NCBI RefSeq assembly: GCF_029637605.1
Contig: NZ_CP121261.1
Location: 310,001-374,000 of the forward strand
DNA from: Achromobacter spanius
GTDB taxonomy: Bacteria > Pseudomonadota > Gammaproteobacteria > Burkholderiales > Burkholderiaceae_B
DNA: 64,000 bases
Reading direction: 5' to 3'
The notes below the pieces were generated by a model that saw only the letters and a list, made by a program, of their open reading frames with translations, was not told the DNA's origin and did no database searches. The position numbers and the translations under genes are program-made. Position 1 is the stretch's first letter; every line of letters starts with the position of its first letter. Positions 1-8,712 of this stretch are shown here, in pieces.

Positions 1-257
1 ACCGGGCCGAAGAAAGCGCCATCGCGCGTGACGAACATGGCGGGCAGGTGAAAGACCTCGTAGCGCTCCACCAGGCCGCGGTTGTCGCCGGCATCCACCC
101 AGCAGACGCGCTCCACCGGCAGTTCCAGCGCGGGCAATTGTTCCCGCGCGATGCGGCAGGTGCCGCAGGTGCGGCTATGGAAGACCAGCAGCGTAAGACC
201 AGGGGCATCCAGCAGGAAGCGGTCGGCGGTGCTGTCGTTGAGTTCTATCTGTTCCAT
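1..257 (-). CDS. Thioredoxin-fold protein, 3' end cut off by window edge
   Basis: The gene reads leftward from an ATG at 257 and runs off the window, leaving 85 codons. The visible protein has a CGTC motif at residues 31-34 after a hydrophobic beta-strand (LTLLVFHS) and a probable cis-proline in HLPAMF (Pro72). This is the order expected of a thioredoxin fold with a CxxC redox pair. No signal peptide is visible, so it is probably cytoplasmic. Its substrate cannot be told. It was read directly from the reverse complement, and the upstream ribosome binding site is weak. Confidence 0.8.
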   Translation of the reverse strand, partial: MEQIELNDSTADRFLLDAPGLTLLVFHSRTCGTCRIAREQLPALELPVERVCWVDAGDNRGLVERYEVFHLPAMFVTRDGAFFGP

Positions 258-361
258 GGCGTATCAAATCCGGGGCGATGCGGCGGGGCAAGGCAGCCAT
301 TATGGCAGCGCGCCGCCCCGGTGCCGCCGATAACCTCGGGGGCGAGATGGACGGGCGCGGT

Positions 362-1645
362 TCAAGCGCCGCGCAGCACCCGGTCCAGTTCCAATACTGA
401 TTGGTACAAGACCCGCGTGCCGTCCAGCAACTGCGCGGGTTCGATCCATTCTTCCGGGCAATGGCTGCGGCCGTTCAGGCATGGGATGAAGATCATGCCG
501 ATGGGGCCGGTGGGCGCCATGTAGACGGCATCGTGGCCAGCGCCGCTGGGCAGGCGCATCGACGCGTAGCCCAATTGGTCGGCCGCGGCCTTGACGGCGT
601 CCATCACCAAGGGCGAGCAGTCGGTGGGCTGGGCACGGCTCAATGCCGTGAAGCCCGCCGTCAGGCGCAACGCCTTCAGGTCGCTGGCCACGCCGGCCAT
701 CAGCGTTTCCGGGAAGGAGTCCAGCACCGCGTTGCTGTCGCTGCGCATTTCCAGGGTCATTTCCACGCGCCCCGGCACCGCGTTGGCGGCGTTGGGCGTC
801 ATCGACAGCCGGCCCACGGTGGCCACCACGTAGTGCGGGTTGCCGTTGGCGGCGCTGGCCTGGCGGCTGGCCGCGTCGATGATGCGGGCGGCGCCCACCA
901 GTGCGTCGCGGCGGATGTCCATGGGCGTGGTGCCGGCGTGGTCGGGCTGGCCTTCCACCACGATCTGCACGCGGCGGATGCCCACGATGTTGGTCACCAC
1001 GCCAATGGGCAGGCCACGGCTTTCCAGCACGGGGCCTTGTTCGATATGCAGTTCGACAAACGCGGCGGTGCCCCCGGGACCGCGCAGCGGCGCGTTCAGC
1101 GCGGCGGGGTCGCCGCCGATACGTGCAATGCCTTGCGCCAGCGATTCGCCGTCGGGGTTGCAGGCGGCCAGCATGTCGGCCGTGAGCTGACCGCTGAGCG
1201 CGCGGCTGCCCACGCAGGAAATGCCGTAGTCGCTGGGTTCTTCGGACAGGAAGTCGATGACTTCAAACGGGTGCGCCAGTTCGATGCCGTGCTCTTGCAG
1301 CGTGTGCGCGACTTCTATGCCGGCCAGCACGCCGATGATGCCGTCAAAGCGGCCCCCGGCCATGACCGTGTCGCAATGCGAGCCGGTGGCGATGGGTTTG
1401 CGCGAGGGGTCGCGGCCGGCGCGGGTGCCGACCAGGTTGCCGCCCGCATCCAGCCGAGTCGCCAGGCCAGCGGCTTCGAATTCGCCGCGCAACCAGGCGC
1501 GCGCGTCATCGAACAGCGGTGAAAAAGCGCGGCGCGTCCAGGGGACGTCGGGCAGGGTGAATTGGGACAAGGCTTCAACGCGGGCCCACAGGCGGTCGGC
1601 GTTGAGCGGCGGGAATGCGGGGGAGGGGGAAGTCGGATGCGGCAT
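362..1645 (-). CDS. M20-family Zn-dependent amidohydrolase (N-carbamoyl amino acid hydrolase / allantoate amidohydrolase type)
   Basis: A 427-residue hydrolase of the M20/M28 amidase-hydantoinase-carbamoylase group, which cleaves carbamoyl or ureido amides in purine, pyrimidine or hydantoin breakdown. Metal ligands are visible: GSHCDTV with His90, GRFDG with Asp101, the SEEPSDYG glutamates near 135-136, ELHIEQGP with His200, and His395 in GRSHCPEEW. GAGHDAVYM near 368-376 matches the substrate-binding loop. The length is normal for the family. An AGGAA ribosome binding site 7 nt upstream supports the ATG at 1645. It stands alone with no hydantoinase or allantoin gene nearby, so the substrate is open. 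Confidence 0.88.
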   Translation of the reverse strand: MPHPTSPSPAFPPLNADRLWARVEALSQFTLPDVPWTRRAFSPLFDDARAWLRGEFEAAGLATRLDAGGNLVGTRAGRDPSRKPIATGSHCDTVMAGGRFDGIIGVLAGIEVAHTLQEHGIELAHPFEVIDFLSEEPSDYGISCVGSRALSGQLTADMLAACNPDGESLAQGIARIGGDPAALNAPLRGPGGTAAFVELHIEQGPVLESRGLPIGVVTNIVGIRRVQIVVEGQPDHAGTTPMDIRRDALVGAARIIDAASRQASAANGNPHYVVATVGRLSMTPNAANAVPGRVEMTLEMRSDSNAVLDSFPETLMAGVASDLKALRLTAGFTALSRAQPTDCSPLVMDAVKAAADQLGYASMRLPSGAGHDAVYMAPTGPIGMIFIPCLNGRSHCPEEWIEPAQLLDGTRVLYQSVLELDRVLRGA

Positions 1646-1760
1646 GAAGAAATTCCTGAAGATGCGCCAGGGATTATGTCATGCGTGCAAGTGGCGTCCT
1701 GCCCAGGGGTGACGTATTCAGCCCGCTGCGGGCTTTGCGAAGCCGCCTGGCAACCCCGCC

Positions 1761-2555
1761 TCAGGACCCTCGCCGCCAGGAAGGTTCGCGCTTTTCCAGA
1801 AAAGCCGCCACGCCTTCGCGCGCTTCCTCGGTGCTGCGACACGCGGCGATGCGTTCGACGGTGTCGGCGATCAAGGCGGCGTCGATGGGGGCGCCGGCAA
1901 AGTCGCGCACCAGCCGCTTGCTGGCCTTGACCGCATCGGGGCCGTTGGCGCAGAGCGTGCGGCACAGGGCGTCGACCGCCTCGCCCAGCCGGTCGGCGGG
2001 GACCACGTCATGGAGCAGCCCGAGGCGCAGCGCGGTGGCGGCATCAAATCGTTCGGCGGTCAGGAAGTAGCGATTGGCGGCGCGTTCGCCCATGGCGCGA
2101 ATCACGTAAGGGCTGATGGTGGCTGGCAGCAACCCCAGGCGGGTTTCCGACAGGCAGAAGTGCGCGCTGTCCGCCGCGATGCCGATGTCACACGCCGACA
2201 GCAAGCCCATGCCGCCCGCATAGGTGTCGCCGTTCACGCACGCCACCACTGGCTTTGAGCATGCCCAGATGGCGTGCAGCATGTCCGCCAACCGGGTGGC
2301 GTCGGCGCGATTGTCCGCATCCGTGTGCGTGGCCATCTTGCGCATCCAGTTCAGGTCGCCGCCCGCGCAGAACGCCTTGCCGGCGCCGGTCAACAGCAGC
2401 ACGCGCACGTTCGGGTCTTGCTCGGCCTGCCGCACCGCGCTCGTCAGTGCGGCGATCAGCGCTTCGTCGAACGCGTTGCGCATGTCGGGCCGGTTCAGGG
2501 TCAGGCGGGTGATGGCGCCGTCGCGCGCGACGTCCAGCGGGGCGTTTGCAGTCAT
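1761..2555 (-). CDS. Enoyl-CoA hydratase/isomerase family, methylglutaconyl-CoA hydratase-like
   Basis: A 264-residue crotonase-fold protein. The oxyanion-hole segments are GKAFCAGGDLNWM and AGGMGLLSACD. The second catalytic glutamate is kept in LSETRLGLLPATISPYV, but the position of the first crotonase glutamate (GGGCEL in the classical enzyme) is a glycine. The PATI-PYV signature is typical, as I recall, of the LiuC/AtuE branch that hydrates methylglutaconyl-type CoA esters. No other liu or atu genes are in the window, so this is only a subfamily suggestion. It is divergent from the reductase gene at 2693, with a 137-bp AT-rich shared promoter region. Confidence 0.85.
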   Translation of the reverse strand: MTANAPLDVARDGAITRLTLNRPDMRNAFDEALIAALTSAVRQAEQDPNVRVLLLTGAGKAFCAGGDLNWMRKMATHTDADNRADATRLADMLHAIWACSKPVVACVNGDTYAGGMGLLSACDIGIAADSAHFCLSETRLGLLPATISPYVIRAMGERAANRYFLTAERFDAATALRLGLLHDVVPADRLGEAVDALCRTLCANGPDAVKASKRLVRDFAGAPIDAALIADTVERIAACRSTEEAREGVAAFLEKREPSWRRGS

Positions 2556-2692
2556 GCGAGTCTCCTGATTCTTTGAATGCTGCTCAATAAATAGTAGGGA
2601 TCTAGTCAGAAGATTCTATGGGTAAATCTACCTGAATGGGATATGTTGCTTGTAAATATTGAGTTATCCTCAAAAAAATATCGGAGCAAGCC

Positions 2693-3658
2693 ATGGACCC
2701 AAAAGCGAACCAAAACGCGGACCCGAAATCGGACCCCCACCCAGGCGACAACACCGCCACCACGCGGTACGCCTCGGTCTTTCGGCCAGGCCTGTTCGAC
2801 GGCAAGACCCTGGTGGTGACGGGCGGCGGTAGCGGGCTGGGCCGTTGCACCGCGCACGAACTCGCATCATTGGGCGCGAACCTGGCGCTGGTGGGACGCA
2901 AGCCGGAAAAGCTGGAAGCGGCAAGCGCGGAAATCGCTCGCATCTACCCCGAAGCGGCGGGGCGCATCAGCTTGCATGCCTGCGACATCCGCGACGAAGC
3001 GGGCGTGCGCGGCGCGGTGGCCGATGTGCTGGCGCGGCATGGCGCGATCGACGGCTTGTTCAATTGCGCGGGCGGGCAGTTTCCCGCGCCGTTGGACCGC
3101 ATCAGCTTGAATGGCTGGAACGCCGTGGTGCAGAACAATCTGCACGGCACCTTCCTGATGGCGCGCGAGGTCTACACGCAGCACATGCGCCAGCACGGCG
3201 GGGCCATCGTGAACATGCTGGCCGACATCTGGGGTGGCATGCCGGGCATGGGGCATTCAGGCGCAGCGCGCGCCGGCGTGTGGAACCTGACTGAAACCGC
3301 GGCCTGCGAATGGGCGCATGCGGGCGTGCGGGTGAACGCGGTGGCGCCCGGGTGGATCGCTTCCAGCGGCATGGACAGCTACGACGACGATTACCGCGCG
3401 GTGCTGCGCGAACTGAAAACCAAAGTGCCGCTGCAACGCTTCGGCACCGAGGCCGAACTGGCGGCGGCGGTGGTGTTCCTGCTGTCGCCCGCGTCCGCCT
3501 TCATCAACGGCACGGTCATCCGGGTAGACGGCGGCGTGCCCAACGCTCGCCATTCCTGGACCTTGCAGCCGGCCGAGCGCGGCGAGGTCTATAACGGCTT
3601 TCCTCAGTACGTGCCGCCGTCCTTGTTCTCAGAACCTTCCGATTCTTCCGCGGCCTGA
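2693..3658 (+). CDS. SDR oxidoreductase, peroxisomal trans-2-enoyl-CoA reductase (PECR)-like
   Basis: A 321-residue short-chain dehydrogenase/reductase. The nucleotide-binding motif TGGGSGLG is at residues 43-50 and the structural NCAGG at about 124-128. At the usual YxxxK site it has HSGAARAGV (188-196), with Ser and Arg in place of Tyr and Lys. The same replacement occurs in animal PECR, so the gene is probably an NADPH-dependent 2-enoyl- or dienoyl-CoA reductase rather than a dead enzyme. GGAG lies 6 nt before the ATG. The 3' end overlaps the convergent TetR gene by 55 bp. Confidence 0.85.
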   Translation: MDPKANQNADPKSDPHPGDNTATTRYASVFRPGLFDGKTLVVTGGGSGLGRCTAHELASLGANLALVGRKPEKLEAASAEIARIYPEAAGRISLHACDIRDEAGVRGAVADVLARHGAIDGLFNCAGGQFPAPLDRISLNGWNAVVQNNLHGTFLMAREVYTQHMRQHGGAIVNMLADIWGGMPGMGHSGAARAGVWNLTETAACEWAHAGVRVNAVAPGWIASSGMDSYDDDYRAVLRELKTKVPLQRFGTEAELAAAVVFLLSPASAFINGTVIRVDGGVPNARHSWTLQPAERGEVYNGFPQYVPPSLFSEPSDSSAA

Positions 3659-4347
3659 AGCCGATGCAAGGCGTCGCGCACTTCGCCGCGAAAGCGGGCC
3701 AGCGCCAGCGCATGCTGGCGCGGGGGCTGCAAGGCCTGCCACAAAAAGCCGACCAGTTGCTCGGCCGTGGCGGCCACGTCCACACGCGCGCCCCGCAGAA
3801 TGGCGTCCCACAGCACATGCTCCATCGGCCCGTAGACGGTGGAACGCAGCAGCCGCAACGGCATGTCCTGGCGGATGTCGCCGTCGGCCTGCCCCTGGGC
3901 CAGAATGCGCATCAGCGGCGCGGTATAGCGGCGCTGCAAACCCGCGCAGATTTCGCCGAAATCGTCGTTGCGCGCGCGCCCCTCAGACAGAATGAACGCA
4001 CACAGGCCCGGCCCTTCGGCCAGCAGGTGCCGCAGGTGCGTATGCACCAGATAGTGCAATTGCGCACGCGCGCCCTGCACGTGCGGCAGGTTGTCTTCCA
4101 CCTTGGCGATGATTTCGTCATACCAATCGCTGATCACCCGCACGCACAGTTCACGCTTGCCGCCGAAGTAGGTGAAGATGGTGGCTTCGGACACGCCCAG
4201 CCGCTGGGCGATCTCGGTCGTCGTAGCGGCCTGGAACCCGGCTTCGGAAAAGACCTGGCGGGCCATGTGCAGAATGTCGCGTATGCGCTGCTCGGACTTG
4301 GCGCTGGCCGGCGGGCGGCGGGTCGGGACGACGGGAGGTTTTTCCAT
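3604..4347 (-). CDS. TetR-family transcriptional regulator
   Basis: A 247-residue regulator with an N-terminal TetR helix-turn-helix at about residues 42-70 (TTEIAQRLGVSEATIFTYF then GGKREL). A helical ligand domain follows, with no close signature I recognise. It is divergent from the acyl-CoA synthetase at 4449 and convergent with the PECR-like reductase, so it probably controls this acyl-CoA group. Many TetR proteins in such groups sense acyl-CoA or fatty acids. A 30-bp inverted repeat in the shared intergenic region is the natural operator candidate. No clear Shine-Dalgarno precedes the ATG. Confidence 0.88.
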   Translation of the reverse strand: MEKPPVVPTRRPPASAKSEQRIRDILHMARQVFSEAGFQAATTTEIAQRLGVSEATIFTYFGGKRELCVRVISDWYDEIIAKVEDNLPHVQGARAQLHYLVHTHLRHLLAEGPGLCAFILSEGRARNDDFGEICAGLQRRYTAPLMRILAQGQADGDIRQDMPLRLLRSTVYGPMEHVLWDAILRGARVDVAATAEQLVGFLWQALQPPRQHALALARFRGEVRDALHRLQAAEESEGSENKDGGTY

Positions 4348-4388
4348 GCGGACGGCAACAGGGCGGTGGGGCGGGGCTTATTATTGAG

Positions 4389-4418
4389 CCAGGGTCAAGC
4401 AAGTTGAGCAAGCCCTGG
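4389..4418. promoter_or_regulatory. Nested inverted repeat, candidate TetR operator
   Basis: The outer arms CCAGGG (4389-4394) and CCCTGG (4413-4418) are perfect complements, and an inner pair TCAA/TTGA (4395-4407) is nested within. The element lies between the divergent TetR and acyl-CoA synthetase starts, about 30 bp before the chosen synthetase start. Position and symmetry suggest an operator. Binding is inference. Confidence 0.5.
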
Positions 4419-4448
4419 ATGATCCATAACAACATCAGAGACAAAACC

Positions 4449-6071
4449 ATGCTGTCCCGAGCCGAATCCTACAAGCAGCTTGTGTCCCAATTCCAATGGC
4501 AGGTGCCGGAATACTTCAACATCGGCGTGGACGCCTGCGACAAATGGGCCGACGGCAGTGGCCGCCTGGCCCTGATCTTCGAAAAAAGCGACGGCGCGCA
4601 AACGCGCTATTCGTTCGACGACATCAAGGCGCAATCCAACCGCCTGGCGCATAGCCTGACGCGCCACGGCGTGCAGCTCGGCGACCGCGTGGCCGTGTAC
4701 CTGCCGCAAGCGCCTGAAACCGCGGTCACGCATATCGCGGTCTACAAGATGGGTGCGGTGGCGGTGCCGCTGTTCACGCTGTTCGGCGTGGACGCCATCC
4801 AGTTTCGCCTGGCCAACAGCGGCGCGGTGGCGCTGGTGACTGATACCGAAGGCTGCCGCAAACTGCGCGAGATACGCGCCAGCCTGCCGAACTTGAAGGT
4901 CGTGTATTGCATCGATGGCGAAGGCGAGGAGGGCACTGTGCCGTTTCACGCGGCCTTGGCCCAAGAGCCTGATGACTACACGCCGGTGAAGACATCCGCC
5001 GACGACCCGGCCGTGATCATCTACACGTCAGGCACCACGGGCAAGCCCAAGGGCGCGCTGCACGCGCACCGCGTCCTGCTTGGCCACTTGCCGGGCGTGG
5101 AAATGTCGCACGAGTTCTTTCCCGAGAACGCCGCGCTGATGTGGACGCCGGCCGACTGGGCCTGGATCGGCGGCCTGCTGGACGTGTTGCTGCCGGCCTG
5201 GCACCACGGCGTGCCGGTGCTGGCCCGCCGCTTTGAAAAATTCGACGGCACGTCCGCGCTGGAATTGATGGCGCGCCACGGCGTCACCCACACCTTCCTG
5301 CCGCCCACCGCGCTGAAGATGATGCGCGGCGCGGCCTATCCGGACGGCGCCGGCCCGCTGGCGCTGCGCTCGGTGGCCAGCGGCGGCGAATCGCTGGGCG
5401 CCGAGCTCATCGACTGGGGCCGCCGCGTGCTGGGCGTGACCATCAACGAGTTCTACGGCCAGACCGAATGCAACATGCTGGTGTCGTCGTGCTCGTCACT
5501 GTTCGACCCGGAAATCGGTTCGATCGGCCGCTCGGCGCCGGGCCATCGCGTGGTTATTGTGGATGACCTTGGCGTTGAAGTGGCCGATGGACAGGAGGGC
5601 AACATCGGCGTATTGCGGCCCGATCCCGTCATGTTCCTGGGCTACTGGAACAACCCCGACGCCACCGCCGAGAAATTCGTGGGCGACACCCTGCTGACCG
5701 GCGACCTGGGCGTGCGCGATGCGCGCGGCTTCATCCGCTTTGTGGGCCGCAACGACGACGTCATCACCAGCGCCGGCTACCGCATCGGCCCCGCGCCCAT
5801 CGAAGACTGCCTGATCGGCCACCCCGCCGTGCGCATGGCCGCGGTGGTGGGCGTGCCCGACGAACAACGCACCGAAATCGTCATGGCGTATGTGGTGCTG
5901 AACGAGGGTTTCGACGGCGACGACGCCTTGGTCAAGGCCTTGCAGGCCCATGTGCGCACCCGCCTGGCCGCGCACGAATACCCGCGCGCCATCCGCTTTG
6001 TAACCAGTTTGCCCACGACCGCCACCGGCAAGATCATCCGTCGAGAGTTACGCGACGGCAGCTACCGTTGA
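4449..6071 (+). CDS. AMP-forming acyl-CoA synthetase
   Basis: A 540-residue adenylate-forming enzyme of the acetyl/medium-chain acyl-CoA synthetase type. It activates a carboxylic acid to acyl-AMP and then acyl-CoA. The AMP-binding P-loop IIYTSGTTGKPKG is at residues 190-202, EFYGQTECN is the A5 motif, LLTGDLGVRD is A7, and TATGKIIRREL near the C-terminus carries the adenylating lysine. The frame is open upstream to a TTG at 4404 inside the operator repeat and to an ATG at 4419. I chose 4449 because CAGAG lies 8 nt before it and family similarity starts there. The substrate is unknown; branched or short fatty acids fit the neighbours. Confidence 0.88.
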   Translation: MLSRAESYKQLVSQFQWQVPEYFNIGVDACDKWADGSGRLALIFEKSDGAQTRYSFDDIKAQSNRLAHSLTRHGVQLGDRVAVYLPQAPETAVTHIAVYKMGAVAVPLFTLFGVDAIQFRLANSGAVALVTDTEGCRKLREIRASLPNLKVVYCIDGEGEEGTVPFHAALAQEPDDYTPVKTSADDPAVIIYTSGTTGKPKGALHAHRVLLGHLPGVEMSHEFFPENAALMWTPADWAWIGGLLDVLLPAWHHGVPVLARRFEKFDGTSALELMARHGVTHTFLPPTALKMMRGAAYPDGAGPLALRSVASGGESLGAELIDWGRRVLGVTINEFYGQTECNMLVSSCSSLFDPEIGSIGRSAPGHRVVIVDDLGVEVADGQEGNIGVLRPDPVMFLGYWNNPDATAEKFVGDTLLTGDLGVRDARGFIRFVGRNDDVITSAGYRIGPAPIEDCLIGHPAVRMAAVVGVPDEQRTEIVMAYVVLNEGFDGDDALVKALQAHVRTRLAAHEYPRAIRFVTSLPTTATGKIIRRELRDGSYR

Positions 6072-6154
6072 GCTCGTCTCAACCCGTGACAATCTCGTCC
6101 ATGTGGATGGGTTGACGGGTTGCCCGGCGCTGCAAGTATGATGGCGCAAATTAC

Positions 6155-6182
6155 ATACGGCCCCATGCAATCGGGGCCGTAT
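6155..6182 (+). promoter_or_regulatory. Perfect 10-bp stem hairpin in the pckG leader
   Basis: The arms ATACGGCCCC (6155-6164) and GGGGCCGTAT (6173-6182) pair perfectly around an 8-nt loop, ending 32 nt before the pckG start codon and 18 nt before its ribosome binding site. No T-run follows on either strand, so it does not look like a normal intrinsic terminator. It could be a leader stabiliser, an attenuator or a protein site. The core CGGCCCC/GGGGCCG recurs in front of the pirin gene (10253-10269). Confidence 0.6.
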
Positions 6183-6214
6183 CACCATTTGTCTAAAGCA
6201 TGGAGATAGCCCCA

Positions 6215-8071
6215 ATGAATAAGCCATTGGATGGGGGTTTGGCTGCGTTGAACGTGCCTGCCTACGTCAAGCATCGCGGCCTGATCGACTGGGTCGCCAG
6301 TTTTGTTGCGCTGGCCAAGCCCGATCACGTCGTATGGTGCGACGGCTCGCAAGAAGAATACGACCGCCTGTGCGAACAAATGGTCCAGGCCGGCACGATG
6401 CGCAGGCTCAACCCCGCCAAGCGGCCCAATTCCTTCCTGGCCTGCTCGGACCCGTCCGACGTGGCGCGCGTGGAAGACCGTACGTTCATCTGTTCCGACC
6501 GCCCCGAAGACGCCGGCCCCACCAACAACTGGGCCGATCCGGCCGAGATGCGCGACACGCTCAATGGCTTGTTCGACGGCGCCATGCGCGGCCGCACGCT
6601 GTATGTGGTGCCGTTTTCGATGGGCCCGCTGGGTTCGGACATCGCCCACATCGGCGTCGAACTGTCCGACAGCCCCTACGTGGCCGTGAACATGCGCATC
6701 ATGACGCGCATGGGCAAGCAGGTGTATGACGTGCTGGGCACCGATGGCGACTTCGTCCCCTGCGTGCATTCCGTGGGCAAGCCGCTGGCGGCGGGCGAGG
6801 CCGACGTGGCCTGGCCGTGCAACCCCACCAAGTACATCGTGCACTTCCCCAAGAGCCGCGAAATCTGGAGCTTCGGTTCGGGCTACGGCGGCAACGCGCT
6901 GCTGGGCAAGAAGTGCTTTGCCTTGCGGATTGCCTCCACCATGGGGCGCGACCAGGGCTGGCTGGCCGAACACATGCTGATCCTGGGTGTAACGTCGCCC
7001 AAGGGCCGCAAGTACCACGTGGCCGCGGCGTTCCCGTCGGCCTGCGGCAAGACCAACTTCGCCATGCTGATCCCGCCGCAGGGCATGGACGGCTGGAAGG
7101 TCACCACCATCGGCGACGACATCGCCTGGATCAAGCCCGGCCCCGACGGCCGCCTGCACGCCATCAACCCGGAAGCTGGCTACTTCGGCGTGGCCCCGGG
7201 CACTAGCGAACAAACCAACTTCAACGCCATGGCCACCTTGAAGGCCAACGTCATCTTCACCAACGTGGCGCTGACCGATGACGGCGACGTCTGGTGGGAA
7301 GGCATGACCGACACGCCGCCCGCGCACCTGATCGACTGGCAGGGCCAGGACTGGACGCCCGCCATCGCCCGCGAAACGGGCCGCAAGGCGGCGCACCCGA
7401 ATGCGCGCTTCACCGCGCCGGCCGCGCAATGCCCGTCGATCGACCCCGAATGGGAAAACCCCAAGGGCGTGGTCATTGACGCCTTCATCTTCGGCGGCCG
7501 CCGCTCCACCACCGTGCCGTTGGTGACCGAAGCGCGCAACTGGGTCGAAGGCGTGTACATGGCCGCCACCATGGGGTCGGAAACCACCGCCGCCGCCGTG
7601 GGGCAGCAGGGCGTGGTGCGCCGCGACCCGTTCGCCATGCTGCCGTTCTGCGGCTACAACATGAGCGACTACTTCAACCACTGGCTCAAGCTGGGCAAGC
7701 AACTGGAAGCCACCGGCGCCACCTTGCCGCGCATCTACTGCGTGAACTGGTTCCGCAAGGGTCCCGACGGCAAGTTCGTCTGGCCGGGCTTTGGTGAAAA
7801 CATGCGCGTGCTGCGCTGGATGCTGGGCCGCATCGACGGCGAATCCAAGGGCGTGGACCAGGTGTTCGGCGTATCGCCCAGCTACCAGGACATCGACTGG
7901 ACCGGCCTGGAGTTCACGCCGGACAAATTCGAACAGGTCATGTCGGTGGACGCGGCCGCCTGGCGCGATGAACTGGCGCTGCACCACGAACTGTTTGGCC
8001 AATTGTCCCAAGGCTTGCCCGAAGACCTGCCGGCCACCAAGACCAAGATTGAAGGGCGTCTGGCTGCCTGA
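6215..8071 (+). CDS. pckG: Phosphoenolpyruvate carboxykinase (GTP)
   Basis: A 618-residue GTP-dependent PEPCK, which converts oxaloacetate plus GTP to PEP, GDP and CO2 and opens gluconeogenesis from organic acids. The GTP-PEPCK P-loop with its reactive cysteine, [12 protein letters not shown], covers about residues 273-284. GDDIAWI is the kinase-2 metal motif, RRSTTVPLV binds substrate, and NWFRKG is near the C-terminus. The length is standard for the family. The frame opens at an ATG at 6200, but GGAG at 6202-6205 lies 9 nt before the ATG at 6215, so I start there (MNKPLDGG). It is a single-gene unit with a leader hairpin and a terminator. Confidence 0.96.
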   Translation: MNKPLDGGLAALNVPAYVKHRGLIDWVASFVALAKPDHVVWCDGSQEEYDRLCEQMVQAGTMRRLNPAKRPNSFLACSDPSDVARVEDRTFICSDRPEDAGPTNNWADPAEMRDTLNGLFDGAMRGRTLYVVPFSMGPLGSDIAHIGVELSDSPYVAVNMRIMTRMGKQVYDVLGTDGDFVPCVHSVGKPLAAGEADVAWPCNPTKYIVHFPKSREIWSFGSGYGGNALLGKKCFALRIASTMGRDQGWLAEHMLILGVTSPKGRKYHVAAAFPSACGKTNFAMLIPPQGMDGWKVTTIGDDIAWIKPGPDGRLHAINPEAGYFGVAPGTSEQTNFNAMATLKANVIFTNVALTDDGDVWWEGMTDTPPAHLIDWQGQDWTPAIARETGRKAAHPNARFTAPAAQCPSIDPEWENPKGVVIDAFIFGGRRSTTVPLVTEARNWVEGVYMAATMGSETTAAAVGQQGVVRRDPFAMLPFCGYNMSDYFNHWLKLGKQLEATGATLPRIYCVNWFRKGPDGKFVWPGFGENMRVLRWMLGRIDGESKGVDQVFGVSPSYQDIDWTGLEFTPDKFEQVMSVDAAAWRDELALHHELFGQLSQGLPEDLPATKTKIEGRLAA

Positions 8072-8089
8072 CGCTGACTTGGTCTGATA

Positions 8090-8126
8090 AGCCCGCGTGC
8101 TCTGTAGGCGCGCGGGCTTTTCTATT
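8090..8126 (+). terminator. Rho-independent terminator of pckG
   Basis: AGCCCGCG (8090-8097) pairs with CGCGGGCT (8111-8118) and is followed by TTTTCTATTT. It begins 19 nt after the pckG stop. Confidence 0.88.
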
Positions 8127-8166
8127 TCATGATGGCTCTTTTCATTCGCTTGTTTGAGGAGTTGTC

Positions 8167-8712
8167 GTGGTATCGAAATGGAATCTGGGCGAACCTCGCT
8201 ACGAACCCGGCCGGGCGGCGTTTCGCGAACCCGGCCCGGACGGCGACCTGCAAATGGCCGTTATCCGCGACATGGAGACCTTCCTGCTGGAACTGGACAT
8301 GGGGTTCGCCTTCATTGGCCGGCAGGTGCGTAGCCCTGCCGACGCCGATGACGCTTGCCTGGACCTGCTGTTCTACCACCGCAAGCTACGCCGGCTGGTG
8401 GCGCTTGATTTGAAGGTCGATGAGTTCAGGGAGGCCCACAAGGGCCAGATGGAACGCCACCTGCATTGGTTGGACACGTTCGAACGCGAACCCGATGAAG
8501 CCGCGCCGCTGGGCATCATTGTTTGCGCGGGCATGCAGAGCGAGAAAATCGAATTGCTGGAACTGGACAAGTCCGGCATACACGTGGCGCAATATCTGGC
8601 CGACCTGCCGCCACGCGCAGTGATGGCGCAGCGGCTGCAACAGGCGGCCCGGCGGGCGCGTTCGCGGATCGAGCAACGCGCCATGCGTGATCCAGGCACA
8701 ATAACCCCATGA
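8167..8712 (+). CDS. Stand-alone PDDEXK nuclease domain of the DUF1016/YhcG type
   Basis: A 181-residue protein whose residues 26-160 match the C-terminal nuclease domain of YhcG/DUF1016 proteins: METFLLELDMGFAFIGRQ, then LDLLFYHRKLRRLVALDLK with the PD-(D/E)xK aspartate and DLK triad, then GIIVCAG. Full-length family members are about 350 residues with an N-terminal DUF1016_N domain. That domain is missing, replaced by about 25 unrelated residues. GTG is the likely start, with GAGGAG 5 nt upstream. It overlaps the methyltransferase gene by ATGA, implying coupled translation. It could be a decayed or a functional minimal nuclease; the catalytic residues look intact. Confidence 0.75.
   Translation: MVSKWNLGEPRYEPGRAAFREPGPDGDLQMAVIRDMETFLLELDMGFAFIGRQVRSPADADDACLDLLFYHRKLRRLVALDLKVDEFREAHKGQMERHLHWLDTFEREPDEAAPLGIIVCAGMQSEKIELLELDKSGIHVAQYLADLPPRAVMAQRLQQAARRARSRIEQRAMRDPGTITP

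Noticed and set aside
6081..6121. Terminator for the acyl-CoA synthetase (AACCCGT...ACGGGTT)
   Set aside because: The 27-nt loop and lack of a T-run make a Rho-independent terminator unlikely.
6182..8011. 609-residue minus-strand open frame opposite pckG
   Set aside because: It is the complement of a certain gene in high-GC DNA, His/Gly/Arg rich with no domain, and has no ribosome site.
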